64,000 bases of DNA, from assembly GCF_030123505.1 (NCBI RefSeq), contig NZ_CP126115.1, positions 1,254,001-1,318,000 on the forward strand, given 5' to 3'. Source of the DNA: Neobacillus sp. YX16. GTDB taxonomy: Bacteria > Bacillota > Bacilli > Bacillales > Cytobacillaceae. A program made the translations under genes and the position numbers. How positions within the stretch are numbered: position 1 is the first letter of the stretch; each line of letters opens with the position of its first letter. Below the pieces are notes generated by a model that searched no databases, was not told where the DNA came from, and worked only from the letters and a program-made list of their open reading frames with translations. This document shows, one piece after another, positions 17,219-25,363 of the stretch.

Positions 17219-17776
17219 GTGAATCAATCATTTTATGGTATGCTTTTATGGATTTTCCTAGTTGCTCCTCCTGTTGCAAACTTTATGGAATCTGTTATGG
17301 TCATCCATATGCATATGCAAATGCCGATGCTGGTAATTGCGGGTATGTTAATGGCACGTTTTTTCCAAAAACGATTTCCGGGATTTTTTGAAAAATGGAA
17401 CAGCAATGGGGTTCCAGGAATTACGTTATTTGTTCTTATCGTGGTATACTGGATGTTACCGCGAACAATGGATGAAGCATTAACTTCTCACCTTGTAGAA
17501 GGATTTAAATTTATTAGTTTACCATTTTTAGCTGGAATTTCTTTAAGAGACAGTTGGAAAAAACTCAATCCATTCGGGAAAAATTCGATTATTATTAGTT
17601 TTACCGTTTTGTTTATAGGCTTAGGATGGTTATATATTTGGTCACCTGTACAATTGTGTAATAACTATCTGGTAATCCAGCAAGTTACTCTTGGATGGGG
17701 CTTTTTAACGACTGCAATTGGGATGATCGTTTATTTAGGATATAACTTTTTTATCGACCCTTCCGCATATGAATGA
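17219..17776 (+). CDS. Membrane protein, possible copper-enzyme assembly factor
   Basis: A 185-residue protein with about five membrane helices. The first loop/helix has an unusual Met/His run, VIHMHMQMPMLV, reminiscent of the metal-handling helices of CtaG-type assembly proteins. The gene begins 3 bp after the SCO gene behind GGGGAGG, so the two are in one operon. A role in copper insertion for the upstream CuA/CuB enzyme is inference; the family is not one I can name with certainty. Confidence 0.65.
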   Translation: MNQSFYGMLLWIFLVAPPVANFMESVMVIHMHMQMPMLVIAGMLMARFFQKRFPGFFEKWNSNGVPGITLFVLIVVYWMLPRTMDEALTSHLVEGFKFISLPFLAGISLRDSWKKLNPFGKNSIIISFTVLFIGLGWLYIWSPVQLCNNYLVIQQVTLGWGFLTTAIGMIVYLGYNFFIDPSAYE

Positions 17777-17798
17777 GAGGGCAGGCAGGAGCGAATGA

Positions 17799-18407
17799 AT
17801 GAAAGAACACAATTATGATGAATTGCTGAATATCGAAACGGAAGGAAATCAAAGGGGATATAACAAGTCCTTCCATTATCACCGTTACGAGCCAACTCCC
17901 TATAGTGCACTTGAAAAATTATTCGAAGAATATGAATTAACTAGCAGCGACCATATCGTTGATTTTGGCTGTGGAAAAGGAAGACTCAACTTCTTTATTC
18001 ATCACCTATTTCAGGCTTCCGTTACAGGGATTGAGATGAACGAAAAGCTATGCGAAGAAGCGATGGAGAACAAAGCGAATTATTTAATAAAAGCGAAAGA
18101 TAATAAAGGAGAGATTCAATTTCAATGCAGCTTGGCAGAGAAATATGAAATTAATCCTCTTGATAACACTTTTTACTTTTTTAACCCATTTACGATCCCG
18201 ATTTTTTGGAAAATCATTAATAATATTTTGGTTTCGGTAGAAAAATTTAAACGGGAAGTAGACGTGATTTTATATTATCCATCTGAGGATTATATCTACT
18301 ATTTAGAAAACCATACGTTATTTGAATTAATAAAAGAAATTCAACTTCCTGGTTTATATGAGAATAATGCCAATGAGCGATTTTTAATTTATCGTCTGGC
18401 CTATTAA
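17799..18407 (+). CDS. Class I SAM-dependent methyltransferase
   Basis: A 202-residue protein with the SAM-binding motif I HIVDFGCGKGRLNFF near residue 55 and the acidic end of strand 2 in VTGIEMNEKL. It lies 22 bp after the membrane protein and a terminator follows, so it may be the third gene of the SCO unit. The substrate is unknown. The NPF in FYFFNPFTIP stands where some methyltransferases carry an NPPY-like motif, which is only a weak hint. Confidence 0.8.
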   Translation: MKEHNYDELLNIETEGNQRGYNKSFHYHRYEPTPYSALEKLFEEYELTSSDHIVDFGCGKGRLNFFIHHLFQASVTGIEMNEKLCEEAMENKANYLIKAKDNKGEIQFQCSLAEKYEINPLDNTFYFFNPFTIPIFWKIINNILVSVEKFKREVDVILYYPSEDYIYYLENHTLFELIKEIQLPGLYENNANERFLIYRLAY

Positions 18408-18409
18408 AC

Positions 18410-18443
18410 AGCCCTCGCAGTCTAATTAAGACAATGGAGGGCT
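18410..18443. terminator. Bidirectional terminator
   Basis: AGCCCTC and GAGGGCT enclose a second stem GTCT/AGAC. It lies between convergent genes. Confidence 0.65.
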
Positions 18444-19545
18444 ATTTATGTATGGTCTGATTTTTATAAATTAATTTCATTACGGCATTTTCTATTGTTT
18501 TATCTTTGTGGTTACGAATCCAATTATCAGGAATCGTCTTATAGCGGCAGTTGCTGCTTTTTAAATAATTATAGATGATTTGAGCTTCGTCAATTTCATC
18601 TCTATCAAGTTCCTTGTTGGCTATAAATGAAACATCCTTAAAGTGTGTCATAATGATCCTGCCAAGTTGTTCTCTAGAAGTTCCATCAATATCAAACCTC
18701 TTACTAAAAAGGATTTTATTGCGTTTAATAAGAAAAAGTTTAAAAGTTTCATCACTTAAATATTCAAGAACTGCTATATTTTTACTTTTCTCTGTGAATT
18801 CAATGGCTTTTTCCTTCTTTAATAAGAAGTTAATAGCCTCAATCCTGTCTCGATATTTTGCTGCAGCTTCGAAATCGAAATTCTCAGAAGCTGTTGCCAT
18901 GCGCTCCTTCATTTCTTCAAGAATACCCATGTCCATGCCAGATAGTAATGCGATGATGTTTTCCAGTATTGTATTATACTCAGAAATCGCAGTACCCCCG
19001 CGACACATGCCAATACATAAGCCTAAAGAATAATTTAAGCAGGGAGCCGTAGTTTTTTTGTTGCTGCTGCAAAGGATTTTATAGGATTCCTTTATTCCAA
19101 TAATTGCTTGTTCAACTCTATTCTTACTTGGGTATGGACCAAAATATAGCTTTCCATCCTGGTCATTTCGATTGTTTGTAATCCCAAATGTACGAAACTC
19201 ATTATTCCTATCAATGACGATATAGGAGTAGGATTGGGGACTTTTCATCATTTTATTGAATAGCGGTTTTATCTCGCGAATTAATTTACATTCCAGCATA
19301 AACGCTTCAAATTCGGTGTCTGTTAACAGAATATCAAAATCACTAATATTGCTGACAAGCTTTATAATCTTTTGCGGATGTGCCTTTGATTGATGGAAAT
19401 AGGATTGAACACGTCTTTTAAGATTTTTTGCCTTGCCGACATAAATAATAGAGCCGCGGGAATCTTTCATTAAATAAACCCCAGGGGTTGAGGGAAGATT
19501 TTTCACCTTTTCTTTTATAAAAATAATACTCTCCCCTTTCCCCAT
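18442..19545 (-). CDS. UvrC-like GIY-YIG nuclease lacking the C-terminal half
   Basis: A 367-residue protein that follows excinuclease UvrC over its N-terminal part. The GIY-YIG domain spans about residues 12-95 (TPGVYLMKD, IIYVGKAKNLKRRVQSYF). Cysteines KILCSS and CLNYSLGLCIGMC look like the [4Fe-4S] cluster, and a UVR motif follows (ENFDFEAAAKYRDRI). UvrC is usually about 590-610 residues; here the RNase H-like 5' nuclease core and the helix-hairpin-helix tail are missing or very divergent. It is comparable in design to Cho, a 3'-incision nuclease. The start is uncertain, since no good ribosome site precedes the ATG. Confidence 0.8.
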   Translation of the reverse strand: MGKGESIIFIKEKVKNLPSTPGVYLMKDSRGSIIYVGKAKNLKRRVQSYFHQSKAHPQKIIKLVSNISDFDILLTDTEFEAFMLECKLIREIKPLFNKMMKSPQSYSYIVIDRNNEFRTFGITNNRNDQDGKLYFGPYPSKNRVEQAIIGIKESYKILCSSNKKTTAPCLNYSLGLCIGMCRGGTAISEYNTILENIIALLSGMDMGILEEMKERMATASENFDFEAAAKYRDRIEAINFLLKKEKAIEFTEKSKNIAVLEYLSDETFKLFLIKRNKILFSKRFDIDGTSREQLGRIIMTHFKDVSFIANKELDRDEIDEAQIIYNYLKSSNCRYKTIPDNWIRNHKDKTIENAVMKLIYKNQTIHK

Positions 19546-19607
19546 TTTTCTTCATTTTACCATAAAAAAATAACCAGATTGAGTAAAACAATCTGGTGAA
19601 AAAGCCG

Positions 19608-19973
19608 TTATGAAGGTGATTTTGAATAAAGAATATACAATAGTATTAACATGACGATATCCAATCTCGCCTTAAATGCAAAAGGCAGTATTCCGCCGGT
19701 TATGAGTGGGAGCTTTGTTAGCAGTATGGCCGCAATCATAATCCCAATTAGGGGGATAACTGCATTTTTTACACTGCGATTAAGTAAAATGAGTATGCCG
19801 CAAATAATCTCTAGAAAGGCTGTCACATATAGCAGGATATCTGGGAAAGGCAGCCCTAAACCGATAAACACTTCCAAAAGTTCTGTGCTGAATAATTTCA
19901 TCATACCTGACGTAATAAAGACAAATGCAACAGCATATCGGATGAAACTAACTGTTGTCAACGAATGATTCAT
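19608..19973 (-). CDS. DoxX family membrane protein
   Basis: A 121-residue protein with four membrane helices and the family pattern IRYAVAFVFITSGMMKLF at its start. I chose ATG 19973 because AAAGGGGGA lies 7 bases before it. DoxX-like proteins are small inner-membrane proteins linked in some species to thiol/redox stress; no specific function can be read here. It stands alone. Confidence 0.8.
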   Translation of the reverse strand: MNHSLTTVSFIRYAVAFVFITSGMMKLFSTELLEVFIGLGLPFPDILLYVTAFLEIICGILILLNRSVKNAVIPLIGIMIAAILLTKLPLITGGILPFAFKARLDIVMLILLYILYSKSPS

Positions 19974-20094
19974 GTCCATTCCCCCTTTGTTAAATGTATT
20001 CAAAGGATAAGACAAACCATGAATGAAATAGTGAAATTTTTAAAAAATAGGGTTAATATTGTCGTGAAAAGCAGAAAATATAATTGCCCGAGAG

Positions 20095-20130
20095 GGGAGG
20101 AGAGGCTCTAATATGAGCTTCTCCTCTCTT
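20095..20130. other. Hairpin upstream of the desaturase operator
   Basis: GGGAGGAGAGGCTC pairs with GAGCTTCTCCTCTC with two G-T pairs. No T run follows, so it may be a weak terminator or a DNA structure. No gene lies near enough to own it. Confidence 0.4.
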
Positions 20131-20156
20131 GCGTAATAGGGGGAATATGACATTTA

Positions 20157-20212
20157 TCATGACTTGGTCATGACAGCTATATCTACAAAGGATGATTTAC
20201 TAGGGCTATAAT
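20157..20212 (+). promoter_or_regulatory. DesR operator and promoter of the desaturase gene
   Basis: The perfect dyad TCATGAC-TTG-GTCATGA lies at 20157-20173, with a further half-site TATGAC at 20146-20151. A TATAAT -10 box follows at 20207-20212 with no good -35 box, as expected for a promoter that needs an activator. The DesKR genes lie just downstream of the controlled gene. Confidence 0.75.
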
Positions 20213-20246
20213 TTTTTACAACAAATGAAAGAGGGGAATAAACGTT

Positions 20247-21278
20247 ATGATGGAACAAGACCAAAAGAAATTACGAAAACAAGTTGCACCTTATGAAAAA
20301 TCAAATTTACGAGCAAGCATTTGGCAGATAATCAATACACTAGTACCTTTCTTTTTATTATGGTTTCTTGCTTATCAGAGCCTTACCATATCATACATAC
20401 TAACTTTGGGGATTTCTGTCCTTGCAGCGGGATTTTTGGTTCGGACTTTCATTATTTTTCATGATTGCTGCCATCACTCCTTTTTTAAGAACCGTAAAGC
20501 AAATACAATTCTTGGAACAATCACGGGGATATTGACCGTCTTCCCATACCACCAATGGCAGCATGATCACTCAGTACATCACGCAACGAGCAGTAATTTA
20601 GATAAGCGGGGAACGGGAGATATCTGGGTACTGACAGTGGATGAATACTTAGCTTCTTCAACATGGGAAAGATTAAAATATCGGTTGTATCGGAATCCCC
20701 TTGTTATGTTTGGATTAGGTCCTATATATGTATTCCTGCTTAAAAACCGCTTTAATAGAAAAGGTGCACGGTTCAATGAACGTATGAACACCTATATTAC
20801 CAATGCAGGGATTGCTGCTTTAATAGCTTTGTTTTGTTTAACGATTGGATGGGAACAATTCCTATTGGTACAAGGCCCAATCTTTTTAATATCAGGTTCG
20901 CTGGGAATATGGCTGTTTTATGTGCAGCATACCTTTGAAGATTCATACTTTGAAGAAGATAAGCATTGGGAATATGTAAAAGCTGCATTTGAAGGCAGTT
21001 CCTTCTATAAGCTTCCGAAGGTTTTACAATGGCTAACGGGAAATATTGGCTACCATCATGTTCACCACCTAAGCCCAAGAGTACCTAATTATAAGCTGGA
21101 GGAAGCGCATAATAATACACTGCCCTTGCAAAATGTTCCGACCATTACATTAGCAACAAGTCTAAGTTCGCTTAAATTCCGTCTCTTCGATGAACAAAAC
21201 AAGAAGTTTGTTGGCTTTAAGGAAATCAAGGTTCTAGTAAAAGAACAGAAAAAGTTTCTTAGACCGGAGAAAGTATGA
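20247..21278 (+). CDS. des: Acyl-lipid (delta-5) fatty acid desaturase
   Basis: A 343-residue integral membrane di-iron desaturase. The three histidine boxes are intact: HDCCHH, HDHSVHH and HVHHLSPRVP. It inserts a cis double bond into membrane phospholipid acyl chains, restoring fluidity after a temperature drop. The gene is preceded by a DesR-type operator and followed by a terminator and then desKR, the same order as in B. subtilis. GAGGGG precedes the ATG pair at 20247/20250. Confidence 0.95.
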   Translation: MMEQDQKKLRKQVAPYEKSNLRASIWQIINTLVPFFLLWFLAYQSLTISYILTLGISVLAAGFLVRTFIIFHDCCHHSFFKNRKANTILGTITGILTVFPYHQWQHDHSVHHATSSNLDKRGTGDIWVLTVDEYLASSTWERLKYRLYRNPLVMFGLGPIYVFLLKNRFNRKGARFNERMNTYITNAGIAALIALFCLTIGWEQFLLVQGPIFLISGSLGIWLFYVQHTFEDSYFEEDKHWEYVKAAFEGSSFYKLPKVLQWLTGNIGYHHVHHLSPRVPNYKLEEAHNNTLPLQNVPTITLATSLSSLKFRLFDEQNKKFVGFKEIKVLVKEQKKFLRPEKV

Positions 21279-21315
21279 AACGACAAGCCCCTGTTATGGG
21301 GCTTGTCGTTATTTC
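21279..21315 (+). terminator. Terminator of des
   Basis: A perfect 13 bp stem, AACGACAAGCCCC / GGGGCTTGTCGTT. Confidence 0.88.
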
Positions 21316-21424
21316 TGTTCTAAAATAAGGTTAGAGTCGAATAAATTGTAGTAAATGAAGATAGTGGGTAATTGTGGTAATATTAAGGTGATAAACTATT
21401 ATAAGCTGAAAATGAGGTTCTATT

Positions 21425-22558
21425 ATGATAAAAAGGTATATAACATTCCAGAAAAATAGCGGTATATCACCTTATATTTGGACCATTCTTTGCATTTTGC
21501 CATTTTATTTTATTTTTCAAACATCCTCGCCTATTAAAATCATCGTTGGGATCATCCTAACCATTCTCTTTTTTATCTTCTATCGAATTGCATTCATTTC
21601 GAAGGGGTGGCCCGTTTATCTCTGGACCTTCATCTTAATAGGTATTTCGATTACATCAACCAGTCTTTTTAGCTATGTATATTTTGCCTTTTTTCTCTCC
21701 TATTTTATTGGAAACATCAAAGAGCGAATTACCTTTCTAACCTTATATTTTATTCATTTAATAAGTACGTCCGCCTCTATTAATTTCAGTATTGTCCAGC
21801 AGGATGAGCTTTTTCTAAAGCAATTGCCTTTTGTCATCATCATTTGGATAAGCGTCATTTTACTTCCATTTAATATTCATAACAAGAAAGAAATGGGGCA
21901 GTTGGAAGAAAAGCTAGAGGATGCCAATAAGCGGATTTCAGAGTTAGTTAAGTTAGAAGAGCGTCAGCGGATTGCCCGTGACCTCCATGACACATTAGGC
22001 CAGAAGCTTTCGCTTATTGGATTAAAAAGTGATTTAGCAAGAAGATTAATTACAAAAGACCCGGATCAGGCACGTAATGAATTAAAGGACGTGCAGCAAA
22101 CGGCAAGAACAGCGTTAAGTGAAGTGAGAAAAATGGTGTCTTCAATGAGAGGAATCCGGTTAAAAGATGAGATTGTACGGGTGAAACAAATATTGAAGGC
22201 CGCTGAAATAAACTTCGAGGGAAACCAGGATATTTCCATAAAAAATGTTCCCTTATTAACCGAAAACATTCTAAGCATGTGCTTAAAAGAGGCAGTAAAC
22301 AATGTAGTCAAACACAGTGGCGCCACTTCTTGTTCTATATCAATTGTGCAATCGTGGAAGGAAATGGTGATGACCATCCATGATAATGGAGTGTTTAAAA
22401 GCGAAGGTGATAATGAAAACAGAGGCAGCGGACTTTTAGGAATGAAAGAACGTCTGGAGTTTATTAATGGCAGCTTAGAGCTTCTAACAAAAGAAGGAAC
22501 AACTTTATTAATTAAAGTGCCCAATGACGTAAAGCCAAGAGATAAAGAGGAGGCGTAA
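21425..22558 (+). CDS. desK: Membrane-fluidity sensor histidine kinase DesK
   Basis: A 377-residue sensor kinase. Residues 1-150 form four or five membrane helices (SKGWPVYLW and following), then a coiled linker leads to the HisKA_3 dimerisation domain. The phospho-acceptor is His188 in RIARDLHDTLGQKLSLIGLK, the same number as in B. subtilis DesK. The ATPase N-box is CLKEAVNNVVKHSGA and the G-box GSGLLGMKER. It senses membrane thickness/order and phosphorylates DesR. The desR start lies 2 bp after its stop. Confidence 0.95.
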   Translation: MIKRYITFQKNSGISPYIWTILCILPFYFIFQTSSPIKIIVGIILTILFFIFYRIAFISKGWPVYLWTFILIGISITSTSLFSYVYFAFFLSYFIGNIKERITFLTLYFIHLISTSASINFSIVQQDELFLKQLPFVIIIWISVILLPFNIHNKKEMGQLEEKLEDANKRISELVKLEERQRIARDLHDTLGQKLSLIGLKSDLARRLITKDPDQARNELKDVQQTARTALSEVRKMVSSMRGIRLKDEIVRVKQILKAAEINFEGNQDISIKNVPLLTENILSMCLKEAVNNVVKHSGATSCSISIVQSWKEMVMTIHDNGVFKSEGDNENRGSGLLGMKERLEFINGSLELLTKEGTTLLIKVPNDVKPRDKEEA

Positions 22559-22560
22559 AA

Positions 22561-23160
22561 ATGATTAGAATTGTAATTGCAGAGGACCAGCAGATGCTGT
22601 TGGGCGCCTTCGGTTCACTTCTAAATTTGGAAGAGGATATGGAAGTGGTTGGCAAGGCTTCAAATGGGGAAGAAGCAGTAGCTTTGGTACGTAAGCATGA
22701 GCCTGATATTTGTATAATGGACATTGAAATGCCAGGGAAAACAGGACTGGAAGCGGCAGAAGAAATAAAAGGATTAAACTGCAAAGTGATCATTCTAACC
22801 ACCTTTGCCCGGACTGGCTATTTCCAACGTGCACTAAAAGCAGGGGTAAGAGGCTATTTATTAAAGGACAGTCCAAGCGAAGAGCTGGCAAGCTCCATCC
22901 GTCGTGTTATGGAGGGAAAACGGATTTACGCACCGGAGCTAATGGATGATGTCTACTCCGAAGAAAATCCACTTACAGATCGTGAAAAAGAAGTATTGGA
23001 ACTCGTTGCCGATGGCAAAAACACACAAGAAATCGCAGAACAACTCAGCATCAAAACAGGAACCGTCCGCAACTACATCTCAACCATCCTAGACAAACTA
23101 GACGTCAAAAACCGAATCGAAGCCATCAAACAATCCAAAGAAAAAGGCTGGTTCAAATGA
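22561..23160 (+). CDS. desR: Response regulator DesR
   Basis: A 199-residue NarL/LuxR-type response regulator. The receiver domain (1-120) has Asp54 in CIMDIEMPG as phosphorylation site; the C-terminal HTH (about 140-195) includes LTDREKEVLELVADGK. It activates the des promoter when phosphorylated by DesK. Odd: the last 48 sense codons before the stop (23014-23157) use only A or C at the third position except the single Trp codon, unlike the mixed usage in the rest of the gene. Confidence 0.95.
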   Translation: MIRIVIAEDQQMLLGAFGSLLNLEEDMEVVGKASNGEEAVALVRKHEPDICIMDIEMPGKTGLEAAEEIKGLNCKVIILTTFARTGYFQRALKAGVRGYLLKDSPSEELASSIRRVMEGKRIYAPELMDDVYSEENPLTDREKEVLELVADGKNTQEIAEQLSIKTGTVRNYISTILDKLDVKNRIEAIKQSKEKGWFK

Positions 23161-23164
23161 AAGT

Positions 23165-23196
23165 GGTGCCTGTCACCGCTCGTGGACACTGTCCAC
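23165..23196. repeat. Dyad-rich repeat segment after desR
   Basis: GGTGCCTGTCACC (23165-23177) and the near-perfect palindrome GTGGACACTGTCCAC (23182-23196) lie in tandem directly after the stop codon, and GGACACC follows again. I recall the first motif as recurring in Bacillus intergenic DNA. No function is known to me. Confidence 0.5.
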
Positions 23197-23223
23197 CCCA
23201 TATGGACACCTTGGAAAATAATT

Positions 23224-23253
23224 GAAACAGGATGCTGATCCTGTTTCTTTTTA
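23224..23253 (+). terminator. Terminator of desKR
   Basis: GAAACAGGAT pairs with ATCCTGTTTC and is followed by TTTTTATT. Confidence 0.88.
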
Positions 23254-23315
23254 TTGTGGCGGTCATGTTATAATTAGACTGAAAATTATGATTATTAAAA
23301 AGGAGTGGGCTTAGG

Positions 23316-24929
23316 ATGAGTTTAACTTCGCATGAAACGGAGACGAGGGGTAAGAATACGTATAGTTTTGATGAATTTGTTACGAGACGTCAGGGTTTGG
23401 ATTGGTATCGTGATGAACCATTTTTGCAAAAGGTTGTAAAGAAATATACTGAGGCTCAGTTTGAACAGGTTCACGAGAAAATCCTCGCTTTTTCGCCTAG
23501 GGTGTCTTCTAAATGGAATACATTAGCTGAACGAAATGCGAGACCTGAGGCTCGTCCTTATATGCTTCATTATGATGCGTTTAATCATCGAATTGACCGT
23601 ATCGTCCGTCCTCTCGAAGTACATCAGCTAGAGAATGAAGTATTTGGCGAAGGGCTTTTTTCGAGTAAAATGCCGCCTTGGGAAAGCTTTGTGAAAAGAA
23701 TGCTGACACACCAAATCGGTGAAGGCGGAGTGACCTGTCCATTAACCTGTTCCCATGGATTAATTGCACTTCTTGATCAATTCCCCAATAATGAGATACC
23801 AGAACTTCACGAAATTTTACTACATACAAAAGAGGGGATAAATGGGGAATTTGCGATAGGTGCTCAGTTTATGAGTGAAATTCAAGGAGGTTCAGACCTG
23901 CCTGCGAATGTGCTTGAAGCCGTACCTGACGGTAGAAATTATCGTCTACACGGTAATAAGTTTTTCTGTTCCGCTGCTCATGCTGAGTATTCAGTTGTGA
24001 CCGCAAAAATATCAGGGACCAACAAGGTATCAACATTTATCGTTCCAGCATGGCTTCCCGGAGATAAGGAGAAGGAAAAACGAAATGGTTACGAAATCAA
24101 TCGGATAAAATGGAAGCTTGGTACTGCCGAATTGCCAACAGCTGAAATTCAATATAACGGTGCATTAGCTTATCCGATTGGGCCTAAGGACAAGGGGATT
24201 GCCGTCGCGGTGGGAATTGTTCTTACATTATCGAGGCTGGAGATTGGCATTGCCTGTGCCGGATTTATGCTTCGGGCATCTAGAGAGGCCAACCTTTATG
24301 GTGACTTCCGAACAGTCTTTGGTAAAAAGGTGAAGGACTATCCGCTAGCCGCTAGCAAATTGAAGAAAATTGAAAACGCCGCCAAAAGAACAACTGCAGG
24401 GGCTTTTAAAATTTATGATCTTTTCTTGCGCTTGGAGAAGCCTTTAAATCCAGGAATAAAATCTGATCATCCTATCGAAGTTAGAAAACAGCTATTTAAC
24501 TTACGAGAACTTGTCTTACTGCAAAAAATATGTGCGACAAATGAGGGAGCGGAAGTACTGCGAGAGGCCATTTCAATATTTGCTGGTCATGGGGTAATGG
24601 AGGAATTCTCCGCACTTCCAAGAATTTTCCGTGATGTTGTCGTCAATGAACAGTGGGAAGGCCCGCGTAATCTGCTTCTCACCCAAATTTATCGGGATCT
24701 TCAGAGAGTAGCAGATTGGTATTCTCCAGCTGATTTTGTCGGTAATGTATTAAATGGGGCACCACATGAAACCATTGACAAATTCTCAAATCAGCTGGAG
24801 GATCTACTCCAAAGACCAGTTCTAGGAGAAGTAAGTGAAGCTTCAATGAAAGCCGCTGAAGAATGGGACACATTTTGTGATTCTTTCTTTAAAGCGTATC
24901 AGGAAACAGCATTAGCAGAAATCGAATAA
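23316..24929 (+). CDS. Acyl-CoA dehydrogenase family protein
   Basis: A 537-residue flavoprotein of the acyl-CoA dehydrogenase superfamily, longer than the usual 380 and similar in size to the AidB-like branch. Typical parts are MSEIQGGSDLPANV (the FAD/substrate strand MTE-x-x-x-GSD), SRLEIGIACAG, and the C-terminal IFAGHGVMEEF. A free-standing gene with its own terminator, it follows AAAAGGAGTG. The substrate could be a branched or long-chain acyl-CoA; this cannot be decided. Confidence 0.87.
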   Translation: MSLTSHETETRGKNTYSFDEFVTRRQGLDWYRDEPFLQKVVKKYTEAQFEQVHEKILAFSPRVSSKWNTLAERNARPEARPYMLHYDAFNHRIDRIVRPLEVHQLENEVFGEGLFSSKMPPWESFVKRMLTHQIGEGGVTCPLTCSHGLIALLDQFPNNEIPELHEILLHTKEGINGEFAIGAQFMSEIQGGSDLPANVLEAVPDGRNYRLHGNKFFCSAAHAEYSVVTAKISGTNKVSTFIVPAWLPGDKEKEKRNGYEINRIKWKLGTAELPTAEIQYNGALAYPIGPKDKGIAVAVGIVLTLSRLEIGIACAGFMLRASREANLYGDFRTVFGKKVKDYPLAASKLKKIENAAKRTTAGAFKIYDLFLRLEKPLNPGIKSDHPIEVRKQLFNLRELVLLQKICATNEGAEVLREAISIFAGHGVMEEFSALPRIFRDVVVNEQWEGPRNLLLTQIYRDLQRVADWYSPADFVGNVLNGAPHETIDKFSNQLEDLLQRPVLGEVSEASMKAAEEWDTFCDSFFKAYQETALAEIE

Positions 24930-24937
24930 CAAGTTTG

Positions 24938-24979
24938 GCCAGCCATTGTCTTCCACATCAATGGCTGGCTTTAATTTTT
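24938..24979 (+). terminator. Terminator of the acyl-CoA dehydrogenase gene
   Basis: GCCAGCCATTG pairs perfectly with CAATGGCTGGC, followed by TTTAATTTTT. Confidence 0.88.
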
Positions 24980-25012
24980 GGCTGCGTTAAAGTAAACTGT
25001 TGCTTTTGTAAC

Positions 25013-25264
25013 CTGTTGATTTGTGCGGAAGGCGCGAGACTCCTCGAAAATGCTATCGCATTTTCTTCGTGCGTGGGCAGATTCGAGGATGTAAATCAAT
25101 GTCCTGCAGGAGGACGGGATAGGGGAGAACCCGCAGGCGGTTTAGCGCCGAGGAGGCTTCTCGAACCGCATGCGGAAAGCGAAGCGCCTCGGGACAGGCA
25201 GAGACGGCCTGTCCCTGCGGTGATTATTCGAAGAAGCATTCCTTAGTGGAGCACAAATCAACAG
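25013..25264. repeat. MITE-like repeat with perfect 14 bp terminal inverted repeats
   Basis: CTGTTGATTTGTGC (25013-25026) and GCACAAATCAACAG (25251-25264) are exact inverted copies. Inside are GC-rich hairpins, for example CGAAAATG/CATTTTCTTCG and GGGACAGG/CCTGTCCC, and the string GCGGAAAGCGAAGCGCC. The base composition is far from that of neighbouring genes. Elements of this appearance occur in many Bacillaceae intergenic gaps. An open frame across it (24935-25246) is spurious. It fills most of the 434 bp gap before the MerR gene. Confidence 0.75.
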
Positions 25265-25311
25265 CCCAATTAAACATGCCTTTTTTTATGAAAATTAGGC
25301 AAACTAAGGTA

Positions 25312-25342
25312 TTGACCTTAACGTTGCGTAAAGGTGTATGGT
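25312..25342 (+). promoter_or_regulatory. MerR-type promoter with 19 bp spacer and dyad
   Basis: TTGACC (25312-25317) and TATGGT (25337-25342) are 19 bp apart. The spacer and -35 edge hold the dyad ACCTTAACG-TTG-CGTAAAGGT (25315-25335, one mismatch). This is the classic architecture twisted into an active form by MerR proteins. Confidence 0.75.
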
Positions 25343-25363
25343 TATTTATGAGGAGATGATCAC

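Noticed and set aside
24935..25246. 103-residue open frame on the plus strand
   Set aside because: It lies almost wholly inside the inverted-repeat element, has an Arg/Cys-rich composition unlike the genome's proteins and no ribosome site; it is a product of the GC-rich repeat.
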